From the NCBI GenBank assembly GCA_009993605.1, contig JAACTB010000008.1, positions 205,268 through 269,267 of the forward strand: a stretch of DNA of 64,000 nucleotides, in the 5' to 3' direction. Positions within the stretch are counted from its first letter, which is position 1. Every line of letters begins with the position of its first letter. Both the position numbers and the translations under genes were made by a program. The notes beneath the pieces were generated by a model, which saw nothing but the letters and a program-made list of their open reading frames with translations, searched no databases and was not told the DNA's origin. Shown here piece by piece: positions 26,999 to 38,140 of this stretch. Source of the stretch: Erythrobacter sp. (GTDB lineage Bacteria > Pseudomonadota > Alphaproteobacteria > Sphingomonadales > Sphingomonadaceae).

Positions 26999-27962
26999 CG
27001 GCGGGAGCCTTCACGGCGAAATCACGCAGCGCGGCTTCGATGATCGTCTCGACCAGCTCGCCATATTCCATGCCCGCACGGCGCGCCTGCTCGGGCACGA
27101 GGCTAAGCGGCGTCATCCCCGGCTGGGTGTTGGTTTCGAGCACGAACAGGCCGTCTTCGCCCTGCTCCTCGTCCCAGCGGAAATCGGTCCGGCTGGTGCC
27201 GCGACAGCCCAGCAGCTTGTGCGCCTTCAGCGCGATTTCGAGGCAGAGGTCGCGGATATTCTCGGGAATTTCAGCCGGACAGATATGATCGGTCATCCCG
27301 TCAGTGTATTTGGCGTCGAAATCGTAGAAGCCGCTCTTGGGCTTCAGTTCGGTGACGGCCAGCGCACGCGGCCCGTCTTCGAAATCGACCACCGCCGAAG
27401 TCATCTCGCGCCCCTTGATATAGGGTTCGGCGAGCAGTTCGGCGAAATCCTGCCACGGGCCCTTCGCATCGCGCGCGATCGGGTGGCCGTAATTCCCGCC
27501 CTCGGTCACGATCGCGACGCCGACCGAACTGCCTTCATTGACCGGCTTCAGGACGTAGGGGCGCGGCAGCGGGTCGCGCTCGAACAGCTCCGCGCTTCTG
27601 ACGATCCGCCCGCCGGGCATGGGTACGCCGTGGGGCACCAGCGCCTGCTTGGTCAGCTGCTTGTCGATCGCGATGACCGATGTGGCGAGGCCCGAATGGG
27701 TGTAGGGCACACCCATCAAGTCCATCATGCCCTGCACCGTGCCATCCTCGCCCGGCACGCCGTGAAGCGCGTTGAAGACGACATCGGGCGCGGCCGCCGC
27801 GATGCGCGCGGCGACCTGGCGGTCCATGTCGATCCGGGTGACGCGGTGGCCGCGCTCTTCCAGCGCCTTGGCGACGCCTTCGCCCGACATCAGCGAAACC
27901 GGACGTTCGTTCGCCCAGCCGCCCATCAGGACGGCGACGTGGAGTTTGCGATCGAGGGTCAC
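26991..27962 (-). CDS. ddl: D-alanine--D-alanine ligase
   Basis: This ATP-grasp enzyme makes D-Ala-D-Ala for the peptidoglycan stem peptide. The 323 residues include LMGGWANERPVSLMSG at the N-terminus and HGVPGEDGTVQG (68-79). ATP-grasp loop residues lie in VLKPVNEGSSVGV, and FVLETNTQPGMTPLSL holds the metal ligands. GTG 27962 is chosen because it forms a GTGA overlap with the murB stop, the pattern seen at most junctions here. An ATG nine codons upstream is possible. It is followed by ftsQ. Confidence 0.95.
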   Translation of the reverse strand: MTLDRKLHVAVLMGGWANERPVSLMSGEGVAKALEERGHRVTRIDMDRQVAARIAAAAPDVVFNALHGVPGEDGTVQGMMDLMGVPYTHSGLATSVIAIDKQLTKQALVPHGVPMPGGRIVRSAELFERDPLPRPYVLKPVNEGSSVGVAIVTEGGNYGHPIARDAKGPWQDFAELLAEPYIKGREMTSAVVDFEDGPRALAVTELKPKSGFYDFDAKYTDGMTDHICPAEIPENIRDLCLEIALKAHKLLGCRGTSRTDFRWDEEQGEDGLFVLETNTQPGMTPLSLVPEQARRAGMEYGELVETIIEAALRDFAVKAPADG

Positions 27963-28921
27963 GGTCTGCCCACCCGGCGGATTTCCCATTCCAGTTCCAC
28001 GCCCGAATTTTCGTACACGCGCCGCTTCACCTCTTCGCCCAGCGTTTCGATATCCTCGCTGGTCGCATCGCCGGTGTTGATGAGGAAATTGGTGTGCTTC
28101 TCGCTCACCTGCGCGCCGCCGACGGTCATGCCCCGACATCCCGCCTTGTCGACCAAAGCCCAGGCCTTTTCGCCAGGAGGGTTCTTGAAGGTGGATCCGC
28201 CCGTCTTGGTGCGTAGCGGCTGCGAATTCTCGCGCGCCTCGGCAATCCGGTCCATCTCCGCGCCGATGGCTTCGGGATCGCCGGGCGTTCCTTCGAAACG
28301 GGCCGAAACCACCACGGAATTGTCGTGCAGCGCCGAATGGCGATAGCTGTAATCGAGCTCTCGCTTCGTCAGCCGCATCAGATTGCCGTCCTGCATGACG
28401 ACGTCGCAATCGATCAGCACATCCGCGACCTCGCGCCCATAGGCGCCGCCATTCATGCGCACGAAACCGCCGACCGTGCCCGGAATGCCGCGCATGAATT
28501 CCATGCCCGCCACGCCCGCATCGCGCGCCGCACTGGCGACGAGGATGCCATGCGCCCCGGCCCCGCAAGTGAGAGTCATCCCGTCCACTTCGATCCCGGC
28601 GAACGGCTTGCCGAGCTTGATGACGACGCCGGGGACGCCCCCGTCGCGCACGATCAGATTGGAACCCAGGCCCAGCGGCATGATCGGCAGCGCGCCGTCG
28701 AGCCGTTCGAGGAACAGGATCAGATCGTCGAGATCGGCGGGTTCGAACAGCCAGTCCGCATGGCCGCCGGATTTGAACCAGACGAGCTTGGCGAGCGGTG
28801 CATCATGCGTCAGTCGCCCGCGCAAGCCGCTGGTCGAGATCGGCGCGCTTGTCCCGCCTTCGACCTCGCAATCGGGTGCCTCGCCACTGTCCCAGTTCCA
28901 GACATCGTCGGGCTGGGTCAC
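27959..28921 (-). CDS. murB: UDP-N-acetylenolpyruvoylglucosamine reductase MurB
   Basis: This FAD enzyme reduces the enolpyruvyl group to give UDP-MurNAc. It has 320 residues. [12 protein letters not shown] (84-95) is the FAD-binding turn. GIPGTVGG and MNGGAYG contact the pyrophosphate. YSYRHSAL follows, and Ser243 in [10 protein letters not shown] is the proton donor. The absence of the extra loop and the YSxxxS form fit the type II enzyme. GTG 28921 overlaps the murC stop (GTGA). It has an unconserved N-terminal extension of about 35 residues. Confidence 0.94.
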   Translation of the reverse strand: MTQPDDVWNWDSGEAPDCEVEGGTSAPISTSGLRGRLTHDAPLAKLVWFKSGGHADWLFEPADLDDLILFLERLDGALPIMPLGLGSNLIVRDGGVPGVVIKLGKPFAGIEVDGMTLTCGAGAHGILVASAARDAGVAGMEFMRGIPGTVGGFVRMNGGAYGREVADVLIDCDVVMQDGNLMRLTKRELDYSYRHSALHDNSVVVSARFEGTPGDPEAIGAEMDRIAEARENSQPLRTKTGGSTFKNPPGEKAWALVDKAGCRGMTVGGAQVSEKHTNFLINTGDATSEDIETLGEEVKRRVYENSGVELEWEIRRVGRP

Positions 28922-30339
28922 CGGGCGCGTTCCTTCTGAAGCGCATCGGGCAGTTCGGCGGCCCAGCGCGTGATGTCGCCCGCGCCCAGACACACGATAA
29001 GATCGTCCGGCTTCAATTCGGCGCCCAGCACCGCGACCAACTCGTCCATATCGGCGACGCTGGCAGCGGCACGGTGGCCACGCGATTTGAGGCCTTCAAC
29101 GAGCGTGTGGGAGCTGACGCCCTCGATCGGCTCCTCGCCCGCTTCGTAGACGGGCGTCACGAACACCTCGTCCGCTTCGTTGAAGGCGCTTTGGAAATCG
29201 TCCATCAGATCGCGCAGGCGGGTGTAGCGGTGCGGCTGCACCACCGCGATGACGCGGCCCTGCGTGGCCTCGCGCGCGGCGCCCAAAACAGCGCGGATTT
29301 CAACCGGGTGATGGCCGTAATCGTCGATAATCGTCGCCTTGCCATCGCCCACCGGGACCTCGCCCGTCTTGGTGAAGCGGCGCCTGACCCCGCCGAAGCT
29401 GGCGAAGCCGTTGCAGATCACCTCGTCGGGGCATTTCATCTCGATCGCCACCGCAATCGCGGCGAGCGCGTTCTGGACGTTGTGGCGACCCGGCATGGGC
29501 AGCCGCACGCCTTCGATCCGGCGATCCTCCTGCCCACGCCGACGCACGATCACGTCGAAGCAATTTCCGCCCGCATCGGGCCGGACATTGACGCCGCAGA
29601 TATCCGCCTGGAGATTGAAGCCATAAGTCACGACGTTGCGATCGCGCACCTTGCCGATCACGGCCTGAACTTCAGGGTGGTCGATGCACAGGATCGCCGC
29701 GCCATAAAAGGGGACGTTGTGGATGAACTCGACGAAGGCGTCCTTCACCCCGTCGAAATCGCCGTAATGGTCGAGATGTTCGGGATCGATATTGGTGACG
29801 ACCGCGATCGTTCCGTCGAGGCGCAGGAAGCTGCCATCGCTCTCGTCCGCTTCCACCACCATCCAGTCGCTATCGCCCAGCCGCGCGTTCGAGCCGTATT
29901 GTTCGATGATGCCGCCGTTGATCACGGTCGGATCGACACTACCGCAATCGAGCAGCGCGGCGATCATGCTGGTCGTCGTCGTCTTGCCATGCGTGCCCGC
30001 CACCGCGACGGTGGATTTCAGCCGCATCAGTTCGGCCAGCATTTCCGCCCGGCGCACCACGGGGATGCGGTTTTCGAGCGCATAGGCGACTTCGGGATTG
30101 GTGCGCTTCACCGCCGTCGAGGTCACCACGACCGCGGCATCCATGACGTTTTCCGCCGCATGGCCGATCATGATTTTGACCCCGCGCGAGCGCAGACGCT
30201 CGACCACCGCGCTTTCCTTGATGTCGGAACCCTGCACGCTGTAGCCGAGATTGGCCATCACCTCGGCAATGCCGGACATGCCGATCCCGCCGATCCCGAC
30301 GAAATGGATGGTGCCGATATCGGTGGGCACGCCTCTCAT
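28918..30339 (-). CDS. murC: UDP-N-acetylmuramate--L-alanine ligase
   Basis: This cytosolic ligase adds L-Ala to UDP-MurNAc. It has 473 residues. The N-terminal Rossmann [13 protein letters not shown] (11-23) is the MurC hallmark. The ATP loop GTHGKTTT is at 115-122. [10 protein letters not shown] marks the metal site, and [10 protein letters not shown] lies in the C-terminal domain. ATG 30339 overlaps the murG stop (ATGA). The frame continues upstream to 30507 without conserved sequence. Confidence 0.95.
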   Translation of the reverse strand: MRGVPTDIGTIHFVGIGGIGMSGIAEVMANLGYSVQGSDIKESAVVERLRSRGVKIMIGHAAENVMDAAVVVTSTAVKRTNPEVAYALENRIPVVRRAEMLAELMRLKSTVAVAGTHGKTTTTSMIAALLDCGSVDPTVINGGIIEQYGSNARLGDSDWMVVEADESDGSFLRLDGTIAVVTNIDPEHLDHYGDFDGVKDAFVEFIHNVPFYGAAILCIDHPEVQAVIGKVRDRNVVTYGFNLQADICGVNVRPDAGGNCFDVIVRRRGQEDRRIEGVRLPMPGRHNVQNALAAIAVAIEMKCPDEVICNGFASFGGVRRRFTKTGEVPVGDGKATIIDDYGHHPVEIRAVLGAAREATQGRVIAVVQPHRYTRLRDLMDDFQSAFNEADEVFVTPVYEAGEEPIEGVSSHTLVEGLKSRGHRAAASVADMDELVAVLGAELKPDDLIVCLGAGDITRWAAELPDALQKERAR

Positions 30340-31559
30340 GGCTTCAGCCTTTCGCATATCTCGCGCGCCGCGCCCTGCCCCACGGCCACGCCCTGCGAAG
30401 CGCCGCGCGCGTTGTTCGCGCCGACGCGGATCACGTCCATCATTTCCGCCCCGCCGAAGCTTTCGACGAGATCGGCGAGGTCTCTGACGGCGTTTGGCCG
30501 CCCGCAATTGAACGCCGCATGCGCCGCTTTACTGAGCCCTTCGGGGCTGTCGGCGATGGCCTTGATCTGCTTGGCGAGTTCCTTGGCGGTGAACTGGTCC
30601 TGTCGCACCATGCGCGCCCCGCCCGCCTTGACCATCTCGCGCGTGTTCGCGGCCTGGTGATCGTCCGTCGCGATGGGAAGCGGGATGAGGATCGCCGGGC
30701 GCCCGACCGCGGTCAGTTCCGCGATGGTGGACGCGCCCGCGCGCCCGATGAAGAGATGCGCATCGGCAAGGCGCGCGGCCATATTCTCGAAATAGGTGCC
30801 GAGCTCGGCGGGAATTTCGTGGTTGGAATAGCGCGTGCGCACCGCGTCCAGATCTTCGGGGCGGCATTGCTGGGTGACCTGCAACCTCTGGCGCAGCGCA
30901 GGCGGCAGCATGGCGAGCCCGTCGGGCACCACTTCGGACAGGACGCGCGCACCCTGGCTCCCTCCGGTGACGAGGACGCGGAACAGCCCTTCCTCGCCCA
31001 GCGCGGGAAATTCCTCTTCGCGCAGGGCCAGAACCTCCGCGCGCACCGGATTGCCGACGAGATGGACCTTACCGGTGTATTTCGGCTTCAATCGCTCAAT
31101 CTGCGGATAGGCGGTCGCGATGGCATCGACCTTGCCTGCCAGCAGGCGATTGACCCGGCCCAGCACCGCGTTCTGTTCGTGAACCACGCTGGGAATGCCC
31201 ATCGCGGTCGCAGCCCATAAAGCGGGAAAGGCGGGGTAGCCGCCGAAGCCGACCACGGCGCTCGGCTGGAAGCTTTCGAACAGGCGGATCGCCATGTTGC
31301 GCCCTTCCCACACCGCCCTCGCGCCCCCAATCCATTTCAGCGGGTTTTTGCCGAAGCGCCCAGCGGGCAGGACATGCATGGTCAGGAAGTCCGGGCGACC
31401 GGGGATCTGCGCGCCGCGTTCGTCTGTGATCAGAGCGACATGATGTCCGCGCCGTTCCAGCTCTGTCGCCAGCGCGAAGGCGGGCAGCATATGGCCCCCT
31501 GTGCCCCCGGCGGCGAGGACGAAATGGCGCGCGGCATGGGTGTTGTCGGGCTTGCTCAC
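30336..31559 (-). CDS. murG: Undecaprenyldiphospho-muramoylpentapeptide beta-N-acetylglucosaminyltransferase MurG
   Basis: This peripheral membrane GT-B enzyme converts lipid I to lipid II. It has 407 residues. [10 protein letters not shown] (18-27) is the first glycine loop. [10 protein letters not shown] and HEQNAVLG line the acceptor site. [10 protein letters not shown] and [11 protein letters not shown] bind UDP-GlcNAc. The C-terminus is about 40 residues longer than in E. coli. GTG 31559 gives a GTGA overlap with the ftsW stop and removes a low-quality leader. Confidence 0.95.
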   Translation of the reverse strand: MSKPDNTHAARHFVLAAGGTGGHMLPAFALATELERRGHHVALITDERGAQIPGRPDFLTMHVLPAGRFGKNPLKWIGGARAVWEGRNMAIRLFESFQPSAVVGFGGYPAFPALWAATAMGIPSVVHEQNAVLGRVNRLLAGKVDAIATAYPQIERLKPKYTGKVHLVGNPVRAEVLALREEEFPALGEEGLFRVLVTGGSQGARVLSEVVPDGLAMLPPALRQRLQVTQQCRPEDLDAVRTRYSNHEIPAELGTYFENMAARLADAHLFIGRAGASTIAELTAVGRPAILIPLPIATDDHQAANTREMVKAGGARMVRQDQFTAKELAKQIKAIADSPEGLSKAAHAAFNCGRPNAVRDLADLVESFGGAEMMDVIRVGANNARGASQGVAVGQGAAREICERLKP

Positions 31560-32824
31560 GGATAGATTTCCCGCCGGATCGCTTCGCTCTGTTTCTTCGG
31601 CGCGCGGCGCTCGTTCCAGCCGATCACATCGACCAGCCCGCGCGTCTCGCGCTTGAGGAAGGGGTTTCGCCGGGTGATGGCGAGCAGCAGCCCGACTTCG
31701 AGACACAGCGCGATCGTGGACGAGCCGCCATAGCTGATCAGCGGCAAGGTCATCCCTTTCGACGGGAACAGCTGCAGGTTCACGAGGATGTTGATGAAAG
31801 CCTGACCGGCGAACAGCGTAATCAGGCCCGCACCCGCCAGCAGGGCGAACAGATCATCCTCGTCGATCAATTTCATCAAAACGCGCGCCACGATGGCGAG
31901 ATAAACGATCACGACGAGAGCGCAAACGATCAGGCCGAATTCTTCCCCGATGACGGAGAAGATGTAGTCGGTGTGCGCTTCGGGGAGGTTCATCTTCCTG
32001 AGGCCCAGCCCATATCCACTGCCCGTCCAGCCACCCGCGAGCAATGTGCGCTCGGCGAGGTCGACCTGGTCGAAGGCGGTGCCGCCGCCCATGAAGCTGT
32101 CAATGCGATGGCGCGCGTTGTCGTAGAGGAAATAGGTCGCGACCATCGCCGCTCCGCCGATCCCGATCAGAGCGCCCATCCGCTGCACCGGCACGCCTGC
32201 CAAGAGGACGAGTACGAACCACGCGCCGAAGAACAGGATCGTGTCGCCGAGATTGGGCTGCATCATCAAGAGCGCAGCGACGAGGGCGAGAGCCGCCGCC
32301 GACAGGGCGATCACCGGCAGGTTGGGATCGCGCATCCGCCACGACAGAATCCACGCGACGGCGATCGCGAAGGCGGGTTTCAGGAATTCGGACGGCTGGA
32401 AGCGCATTCCGAAATCGAGCCAGCGCCGCGCCCCGTTGACTTCGGCCCCGACGATCGGGACCAGAAACAGCGCGCCGAGCATCCCTGCGGCCAGCAGCAA
32501 TCCGCCGCGCCGGGCGTTTTCGCGGCTGACCATGCTGATGGCGATCATCACGCCGATCCCGATCGCCTGCCAGGCGAGATGGCGATAGAAGAAATAGAGC
32601 GGGTCGAGCGTCTGCGTCGCGGTCGAAAGACGGTCCGCGCTGGCGGGCGATGCGGCGGCGACGGCCACGGTGCCGAACGCCATCAACGCCAGTATCAGGC
32701 CAAGCAACACCCGGTCGATCTCGCGCCACCAGATCGTCAGCTCGGTCCAGCGGGAGAGCTTCTGGCCAGGGCGGCGTATGCCGGGACGGGCGGCACCGGG
32801 CACGTAAGGACGCTGCATGTTCAT
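31556..32824 (-). CDS. ftsW: Septal peptidoglycan polymerase FtsW (SEDS family)
   Basis: This SEDS glycosyltransferase works with the FtsI transpeptidase at the septum. The 422-residue protein has about ten membrane helices. GARRWLDFGMRFQPSEFLKP holds the conserved Arg/Lys and Pro-Ser-Glu set. YGLGLRKMNLPEAHTDYIFSVIGEE is the large periplasmic loop, and LPLISYGGSS lies near the end. Cytoplasmic tails are basic. ATG 32824 overlaps the murD stop (ATGA). Confidence 0.95.
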   Translation of the reverse strand: MNMQRPYVPGAARPGIRRPGQKLSRWTELTIWWREIDRVLLGLILALMAFGTVAVAAASPASADRLSTATQTLDPLYFFYRHLAWQAIGIGVMIAISMVSRENARRGGLLLAAGMLGALFLVPIVGAEVNGARRWLDFGMRFQPSEFLKPAFAIAVAWILSWRMRDPNLPVIALSAAALALVAALLMMQPNLGDTILFFGAWFVLVLLAGVPVQRMGALIGIGGAAMVATYFLYDNARHRIDSFMGGGTAFDQVDLAERTLLAGGWTGSGYGLGLRKMNLPEAHTDYIFSVIGEEFGLIVCALVVIVYLAIVARVLMKLIDEDDLFALLAGAGLITLFAGQAFINILVNLQLFPSKGMTLPLISYGGSSTIALCLEVGLLLAITRRNPFLKRETRGLVDVIGWNERRAPKKQSEAIRREIYP

Positions 32825-34119
32825 GCGCCAAGCTCGCCGACAGCCGTGCGGAACGCCTCGCCGCGCTGTTCGAAATCGCGGAACTGGTCGAAGCTGGCGC
32901 AGGCGGGCGAAAGCAGGACGGTGTCGCCCTCTTGCGCCGCAGCGGCAGCATCGCGCACCGCGCGCTCGAGCGTTTCGCTACGCGTTACCGGGACGCGGCC
33001 CTCAAGCAATTCGGCGAAAGCGGGTCCACCCTTGCCGATGGTGTAGGCGGCTTTGACGTGCGGCAATTCGGCCTCGCACTCGCCCAACCCCGGCTCCTTG
33101 GCGAGCCCGCCGACGATCCAGTGGATGTTGTCGAATGCCGCCAGCGCAGGTGCGGAAGCTGCGGTGTTGGTGCCCTTGCTGTCGTTGACATAAACGACGC
33201 CGGAGATTTCGGCGACCCGCTCCATGCGGTGCGGAAGGCCGGGGTAGCTTTGCAGGCCGGCGCGGATCTGCTGACCCGATAAGCCCAGAATGTCGCAGAC
33301 CTCGATGGCAGCAGCCGCATTCTCGAGATTATGCGGCCCTTGCAAAGAGGGCCAGTCCATCTGCTCGCTTGCTTCGAAACCCCGATTACCCAGAACGTCT
33401 TCGAGAATGCTGGCAATCGTGCCTTCGGCGAATTTGCCCAAGGCCCGCGCGTCGTTAAAGCGGGCGATGGAATTTTGGCCGCGCGTCTGCATCGCGAGCA
33501 GGCGGAATTTGCTTGCCGCGTATTTCTGGAAATCGCCATCGTAGCGATCCAGATGATCGGGCGTGATGTTCAGCAGCACCGCCACATCGCAATCCAGCGA
33601 AAACGTCAGGTCGATCTGGTAGCTCGACAGCTCCAGCACATAAACCCCGCCCTCGGGCAAAGGCTCCTGCTTCAGTATCGGCAGCCCGATATTGCCGCCC
33701 ATCGTGGTGGGGACGCCCGCAGTCTTCAGAATATGATGGACCAGCGCGGTCGTGGTGCTCTTGCCATTGGTGCCGGTGATGCCGACGACCTTGTGCGGCG
33801 GGAGAGCCCCGCGCGCCTGCGCGAACAGTTCGATGTCTCCGATCACCGGCACGCCGAAGCTGTCGGCATGGGGCTTGATCGGATGGGTGTTAAGTGGAAC
33901 CCCGGGGCTGACGACCACGCCATCGTAACCGGTCAGGTCCGACTGCAACGGGTCTGCAACGCCTGTGCGACCGACGAAGGGCGCGCGTGCGTCCTCGCGA
34001 TCGTCCCAGGCCAGCACGTCTGCCCCGCTTGCCAGCAGCGCCTCCACAGTCGCCCGGCCCGATCGCGCCAGGCCGAGCACGGCATAGCGCCTGCCCTTCC
34101 AGGCCGGATTCACGATCAC
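32821..34119 (-). CDS. murD: UDP-N-acetylmuramoyl-L-alanine--D-glutamate ligase
   Basis: This ligase adds D-Glu to UDP-MurNAc-L-Ala. It has 432 residues. An N-terminal nucleotide-sugar fold begins [10 protein letters not shown]. The ATP loop GTNGKSTT is at 116-123. [11 protein letters not shown] carries metal ligands, and [10 protein letters not shown] starts the C-terminal domain. GTG 34119 overlaps the mraY stop (GTGA); the frame runs on upstream over mraY without similarity. A second GTG two codons later is possible. Confidence 0.95.
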   Translation of the reverse strand: MIVNPAWKGRRYAVLGLARSGRATVEALLASGADVLAWDDREDARAPFVGRTGVADPLQSDLTGYDGVVVSPGVPLNTHPIKPHADSFGVPVIGDIELFAQARGALPPHKVVGITGTNGKSTTTALVHHILKTAGVPTTMGGNIGLPILKQEPLPEGGVYVLELSSYQIDLTFSLDCDVAVLLNITPDHLDRYDGDFQKYAASKFRLLAMQTRGQNSIARFNDARALGKFAEGTIASILEDVLGNRGFEASEQMDWPSLQGPHNLENAAAAIEVCDILGLSGQQIRAGLQSYPGLPHRMERVAEISGVVYVNDSKGTNTAASAPALAAFDNIHWIVGGLAKEPGLGECEAELPHVKAAYTIGKGGPAFAELLEGRVPVTRSETLERAVRDAAAAAQEGDTVLLSPACASFDQFRDFEQRGEAFRTAVGELGA

Positions 34120-35186
34120 CGCAGCTTCAACGTCGCCAGACCGAGGATCGCGAGCACGATCGCGACGATCCAGAAACGGATCACGACCTTGCTCTCGCTC
34201 CAGCCCAATTGTTCGAAATGGTGGTGGATCGGCGCCATGCGGAAGACGCGCTTGCCCGTTCGCTTGAACCAGAACACCTGGATGATGACGCTCAGCGCCT
34301 CGAACACGAACAATCCGCCGACGACCGCCAGCACGACCTCGTGATGCGTCGCCACCGCTATCGCGCCCAGAGCGCCACCCAAAGCCAGCGATCCGGTATC
34401 GCCCATGAAGACCGCTGCGGGCGGCGCGTTGAACCACAGGAAGGCGAGCCCCGCCCCCATGATCGCTGCACAGAAGATCGCCAGCTCGCCTGCACCCGGC
34501 ACGTGCGGAATGCCGAGATAGGTCGAATAGTCGACGCGCCCCACGAGATAGGCGATCAGCGCGAACGTCCCCGCCGCGATGATCACCGGCATGGTGGCGA
34601 GGCCATCCAGCCCGTCGGTCAGATTGACCGCATTGCCCGCGCCCACGATCACGAAGGCGGCGAAGACGTAATAGAACCAACCCAGCTCGATGCCGAGATT
34701 GTTGAAGAACGGCACGTAGAGAAACGTGTTGATCTGGCCGACCACGATCCAGCTGGCGATCCCCGCCACGGCGAATTCGAGCGCGAGGCGCGTCTTGCCC
34801 GACACGCCCTTGTGGCTCTTCTTCGTGACTTTGTCGTAATCGTCCATGAAACCGATCAGGCCGAACCCGGCGGTCACGGCGAGGCAGGCCCAGATGAAGG
34901 GGTTCGACAGGTCCATCCACAACAGAAGCGAGATCGACATCGCGACGAGGATCATCAGCCCGCCCATCGTCGGCGTGCCGCGCTTGGCGAGGTGGGTCTG
35001 CGGCCCGTCCTCGCGGATCGGCTGGCCCTTGCCCTGGCGCACGCGAAGCATCGCGATCATGCGCGGGCCGATGACGAGCCCGATCAGCAGCGCGGTCAAA
35101 AGGACGCCGCCCGCCCGCGCCGTCTGATAGCGGACGAGATTGAGCAACCCTTCGAACTGGAGCCATTCTGCGAGGAGATAGAGCAT
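34116..35186 (-). CDS. mraY: Phospho-N-acetylmuramoyl-pentapeptide transferase MraY
   Basis: This enzyme makes lipid I from UDP-MurNAc-pentapeptide and undecaprenyl phosphate. It has 356 residues and ten membrane helices. The catalytic Asp pair is at 115-116 in [20 protein letters not shown] is a second signature, [11 protein letters not shown] a third, and APIHHHFE the cytoplasmic His-rich loop. All are intact. It is separated from murF by 6 bases, the only non-overlapping junction inside the mur block. Confidence 0.96.
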   Translation of the reverse strand: MLYLLAEWLQFEGLLNLVRYQTARAGGVLLTALLIGLVIGPRMIAMLRVRQGKGQPIREDGPQTHLAKRGTPTMGGLMILVAMSISLLLWMDLSNPFIWACLAVTAGFGLIGFMDDYDKVTKKSHKGVSGKTRLALEFAVAGIASWIVVGQINTFLYVPFFNNLGIELGWFYYVFAAFVIVGAGNAVNLTDGLDGLATMPVIIAAGTFALIAYLVGRVDYSTYLGIPHVPGAGELAIFCAAIMGAGLAFLWFNAPPAAVFMGDTGSLALGGALGAIAVATHHEVVLAVVGGLFVFEALSVIIQVFWFKRTGKRVFRMAPIHHHFEQLGWSESKVVIRFWIVAIVLAILGLATLKLR

Positions 35187-35192
35187 GCGCGG

Positions 35193-36662
35193 TCAGCCGT
35201 CCCGGCGTGTGAAATGATCCACCAGCTGGCCGAGGCCGACCGAGTTCGAGCCCTTCACCAGCACCGCGTCGCCTGCAACCACGCCGTATTCCAACAGCGC
35301 GCCGATGGCTTCCGCAGCATTCTCGCAATGCGTGAAAGACCCGGCAAAGCCAAGCGGCTGCCCGGGCGCTTTCCCCAATTCGCGAGCCAGCACACGCATT
35401 TCCTCGCCCACCAGCACCGCATGATCGACATTCGCGCTGGCGAGCGGCTCTGCAAGCTGCGCGTGGAAGGCCGCGCCGAAATCGCCCAATTCCTTCATGC
35501 TGCCGAGCACCGCGATCCGGCGCCCCGCAGGCGTATTGCCCAATTGCGCGAGCGTGGCGCGCATGCTGGCGGGATTGGCGTTGTAGCTTTCGTCGATCAG
35601 TAGTGCCTTGCCGCCCGGCGCGGCGATCTGGTGGCGTGCCCCGCGCCCCTTCAACCCGCCCATTTCGGCAAGCGCCAGTCCGGCGGCGGCCATGTCGCCC
35701 CCGGCGGCGCGGACGGCGGCCATCACGCATAGCGCATTGGTGATCCAGTGTTCGCCGGGCTCCGCCACAGTGAAACACATCCTGCCTTCAGGATATTCGC
35801 AGGTCACCAGCGATCCGCCATTCGCGCTCGGGATCGCGTCGAGCAACCTGAGGGTTGCATCGCGCGCCCGCCCGAAGCTGACGACCTTTGCGCCAAGCTT
35901 TTCGGCATGAGCCTCTAGTCTTGCAAAATGCGGACTGTCCGCCGGGATCACCGCCGTGCCGCCTTCGACGAGGCCGCCGAAGATTTCCGCCTTGGCGTCC
36001 GCGATCGCCTCTTCGCTGCCGAGGTTTTCGATATGCGCCGGGGCGATCGTGGTGACGACCGCGACATGGGGGCGGACGTGATCGCTCAGCACCGCGATCT
36101 CGCCCGCGTGGTTCATGCCCATCTCGAACACGCCGAAGCGGCTGCGCGCGGGCATCCGCGCGAGCGACAGGGGCACGCCGACATGATTGTTGTAGCTGCG
36201 GATCGAGCGATGCGCCTGGCCCCGGCTGGAGCGTTCCAGCGCGGCGAAGATCGCTTCCTTGACGCCCGTCTTGCCGACCGAGCCGGTGACGCCGACGATT
36301 TTGGCAAAGGTCCGCTCCCGCGCGGCGGCGGCAAGCGCGTGAAGCGCGGCGGTCGTGTCTTCGACCAGCACATGAGGATAATCCACCGGACGATCGACCA
36401 ACGCGGCGATGGCCCCGTTGGCGAAGGCCTTGTCGAGGAAGCGGTGGCCGTCCATCGCTTCGCCCTGCAAGGCTACGAACAGATCGCCATTGCGGATGTC
36501 GCGGCTGTCGGTGTCGATGCCCGAAACCTGGAAATCGCCGTTCGCTTTGCCGTTCGTGACGGCGGCGATCGTCGCCGCGTCCCATAGCGCCAGCGGCAGC
36601 CGGTCGGTGGGGAGGATGGGCCAGCGCTTCAATGCGGGATGGCGGATCAGGGCAGCGCTCAT
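35193..36662 (-). CDS. murF: UDP-N-acetylmuramoyl-tripeptide--D-alanyl-D-alanine ligase
   Basis: This ligase adds the D-Ala-D-Ala dipeptide to complete the UDP-MurNAc-pentapeptide. It has 489 residues. IDTDSRDIRNGDLFVAL is the uridine-site domain. The ATP loop GSVGKTG is at 127-133. SYNNHVGVPLSL and EMGMNHAGEI are MurF-specific, and IDESYNANPASM lies in the C-terminal domain. ATG 36662 overlaps the murE stop (ATGA). Confidence 0.95.
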   Translation of the reverse strand: MSAALIRHPALKRWPILPTDRLPLALWDAATIAAVTNGKANGDFQVSGIDTDSRDIRNGDLFVALQGEAMDGHRFLDKAFANGAIAALVDRPVDYPHVLVEDTTAALHALAAAARERTFAKIVGVTGSVGKTGVKEAIFAALERSSRGQAHRSIRSYNNHVGVPLSLARMPARSRFGVFEMGMNHAGEIAVLSDHVRPHVAVVTTIAPAHIENLGSEEAIADAKAEIFGGLVEGGTAVIPADSPHFARLEAHAEKLGAKVVSFGRARDATLRLLDAIPSANGGSLVTCEYPEGRMCFTVAEPGEHWITNALCVMAAVRAAGGDMAAAGLALAEMGGLKGRGARHQIAAPGGKALLIDESYNANPASMRATLAQLGNTPAGRRIAVLGSMKELGDFGAAFHAQLAEPLASANVDHAVLVGEEMRVLARELGKAPGQPLGFAGSFTHCENAAEAIGALLEYGVVAGDAVLVKGSNSVGLGQLVDHFTRRDG

Positions 36663-38140
36663 TTCGCAGTCTCCGCCTGTGCAGCAGCGCATTCGCGCGC
36701 GACTTCGACATCGTCGAAGGGGTGGACCTTCATATTCTCTCCCGAACCGATGATCTGTCCCTGTTCGTGCCCTTTGCCGGCGACGAGGACGATGTCCCCC
36801 TCGCCCGCTTCCGCGATGGCGCGCGCGATCGCATCGCGGCGCCCGCCGATTTCCAGTGCCTCGCCGGTAACGCCCTGCATCACTGCGGCGCGGATGGCGC
36901 TCGGCTCCTCGCCGCGCGGATTGTCGTCGGTAACGATGACGAGATCCGAGCCTTGCGAGGCCGCTTCGCCCATAGGCGCGCGCTTCCCGTGATCGCGATC
37001 GCCGCCCGCGCCGAACACGGTGATGAGGCGGCCCGATACGTGCGGGCGCAGTGCCGCGATTGCGGCGGTCAGCGCGTCCGCCGTGTGGGCGTAATCGACA
37101 TAGACCGGCGCACCGCTCGGCGCGATGACCGCGCGTTCGAGACGCCCGCGCACCGGCTGGAGCCGCGCGACCGCATCCCACACCCGGTCCGCTGCGATCC
37201 CGCTGGCAAGCGCCAGCCCGGCGGAGACGAGCGCGTTCGAGACCTGATAGGCCCCGATCAGCGGCAGGCGGAAGGTGCGGGTCTGTCCGTCATGTTCGAC
37301 GGTCAGTTCCTGGCCCAGCGCCGTCGCCTCGCGCCCGACGAGACGGATGCCCTCGCCCTGCTCGCCGACCGTGAAGGGGGTCAGGCCGCGCTTTTCCGCA
37401 TGTTGGATGGCGCGCGCAGTCCACTCGCCGCTGTCGCTTCCGGTCCAGATCACTGCCGTCGCATTGTCGCTCGAGACCTCGTCGAACAGCCGCATCTTTG
37501 CGTGGAAATAGTCTTCCATGTCGGCGTGGTAATCGAGATGGTCGCGGCTGAAATTGGTGAAGGCGACCGCTTCGACCGCGATGCCTTCATTGCGGAACTG
37601 GGACAGGCCGTGGCTCGACGCTTCGTAGGCGACATGGGTCACCCCCTCGCGCGCCAGCCCGCTGAGATTCGACAGGAAGGTCACGATGTCGGGCGTGGTC
37701 AGCCCGGTCGAAACGCTGCCATCGGGGGTCGTCACACCAAGCGTTCCGATGCTGGCCGCGCGCTCGCCCGCCATGCGCCAGATCTGGCGTGTCATCTCGA
37801 CGGTGGAGGTCTTGCCATTGGTCCCCGTCACCGCGACGATATGCGATGGAACGGGAGTGAAGAATGTGGCTGCGAGCTGCGCGAAGGCGCGGCGCGGTTC
37901 GGCGTCAGCGATATGGGCCGCGCCTTCGACATGCGCTTCGGGCCGGGCGACCACCGCCACGGCACCCGCTTCGATCGCGGCGGGAATGAAATCCTCTCCA
38001 TTCACGCGCGCGCCCTGGAACGCGCCGAACACGGTGCCGGGCGCGACCTTGCGATTGTCGATGGCGAAGCCCGTCACTTCGGCCTCGCCATGGGCGGGAC
38101 AGGCCACTCCCGCCGCGTCGCAGAGTTTCGCCAGCTTCAC
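36659..38140 (-). CDS. murE: UDP-N-acetylmuramoyl-tripeptide synthetase, meso-DAP type
   Basis: This ligase adds the third stem residue. It has 493 residues. The uridine-site motif is IDNRKVAPGTVF, the ATP loop is TGTNGKTST near 105-113, and YEASSHGL follows. The specificity motif DNPR (406-409) indicates meso-diaminopimelate rather than lysine, as expected in a Gram-negative. GTG 38140 overlaps the ftsI stop (GTGA); the frame upstream lies within ftsI. Confidence 0.95.
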   Translation of the reverse strand: MKLAKLCDAAGVACPAHGEAEVTGFAIDNRKVAPGTVFGAFQGARVNGEDFIPAAIEAGAVAVVARPEAHVEGAAHIADAEPRRAFAQLAATFFTPVPSHIVAVTGTNGKTSTVEMTRQIWRMAGERAASIGTLGVTTPDGSVSTGLTTPDIVTFLSNLSGLAREGVTHVAYEASSHGLSQFRNEGIAVEAVAFTNFSRDHLDYHADMEDYFHAKMRLFDEVSSDNATAVIWTGSDSGEWTARAIQHAEKRGLTPFTVGEQGEGIRLVGREATALGQELTVEHDGQTRTFRLPLIGAYQVSNALVSAGLALASGIAADRVWDAVARLQPVRGRLERAVIAPSGAPVYVDYAHTADALTAAIAALRPHVSGRLITVFGAGGDRDHGKRAPMGEAASQGSDLVIVTDDNPRGEEPSAIRAAVMQGVTGEALEIGGRRDAIARAIAEAGEGDIVLVAGKGHEQGQIIGSGENMKVHPFDDVEVARECAAAQAETAK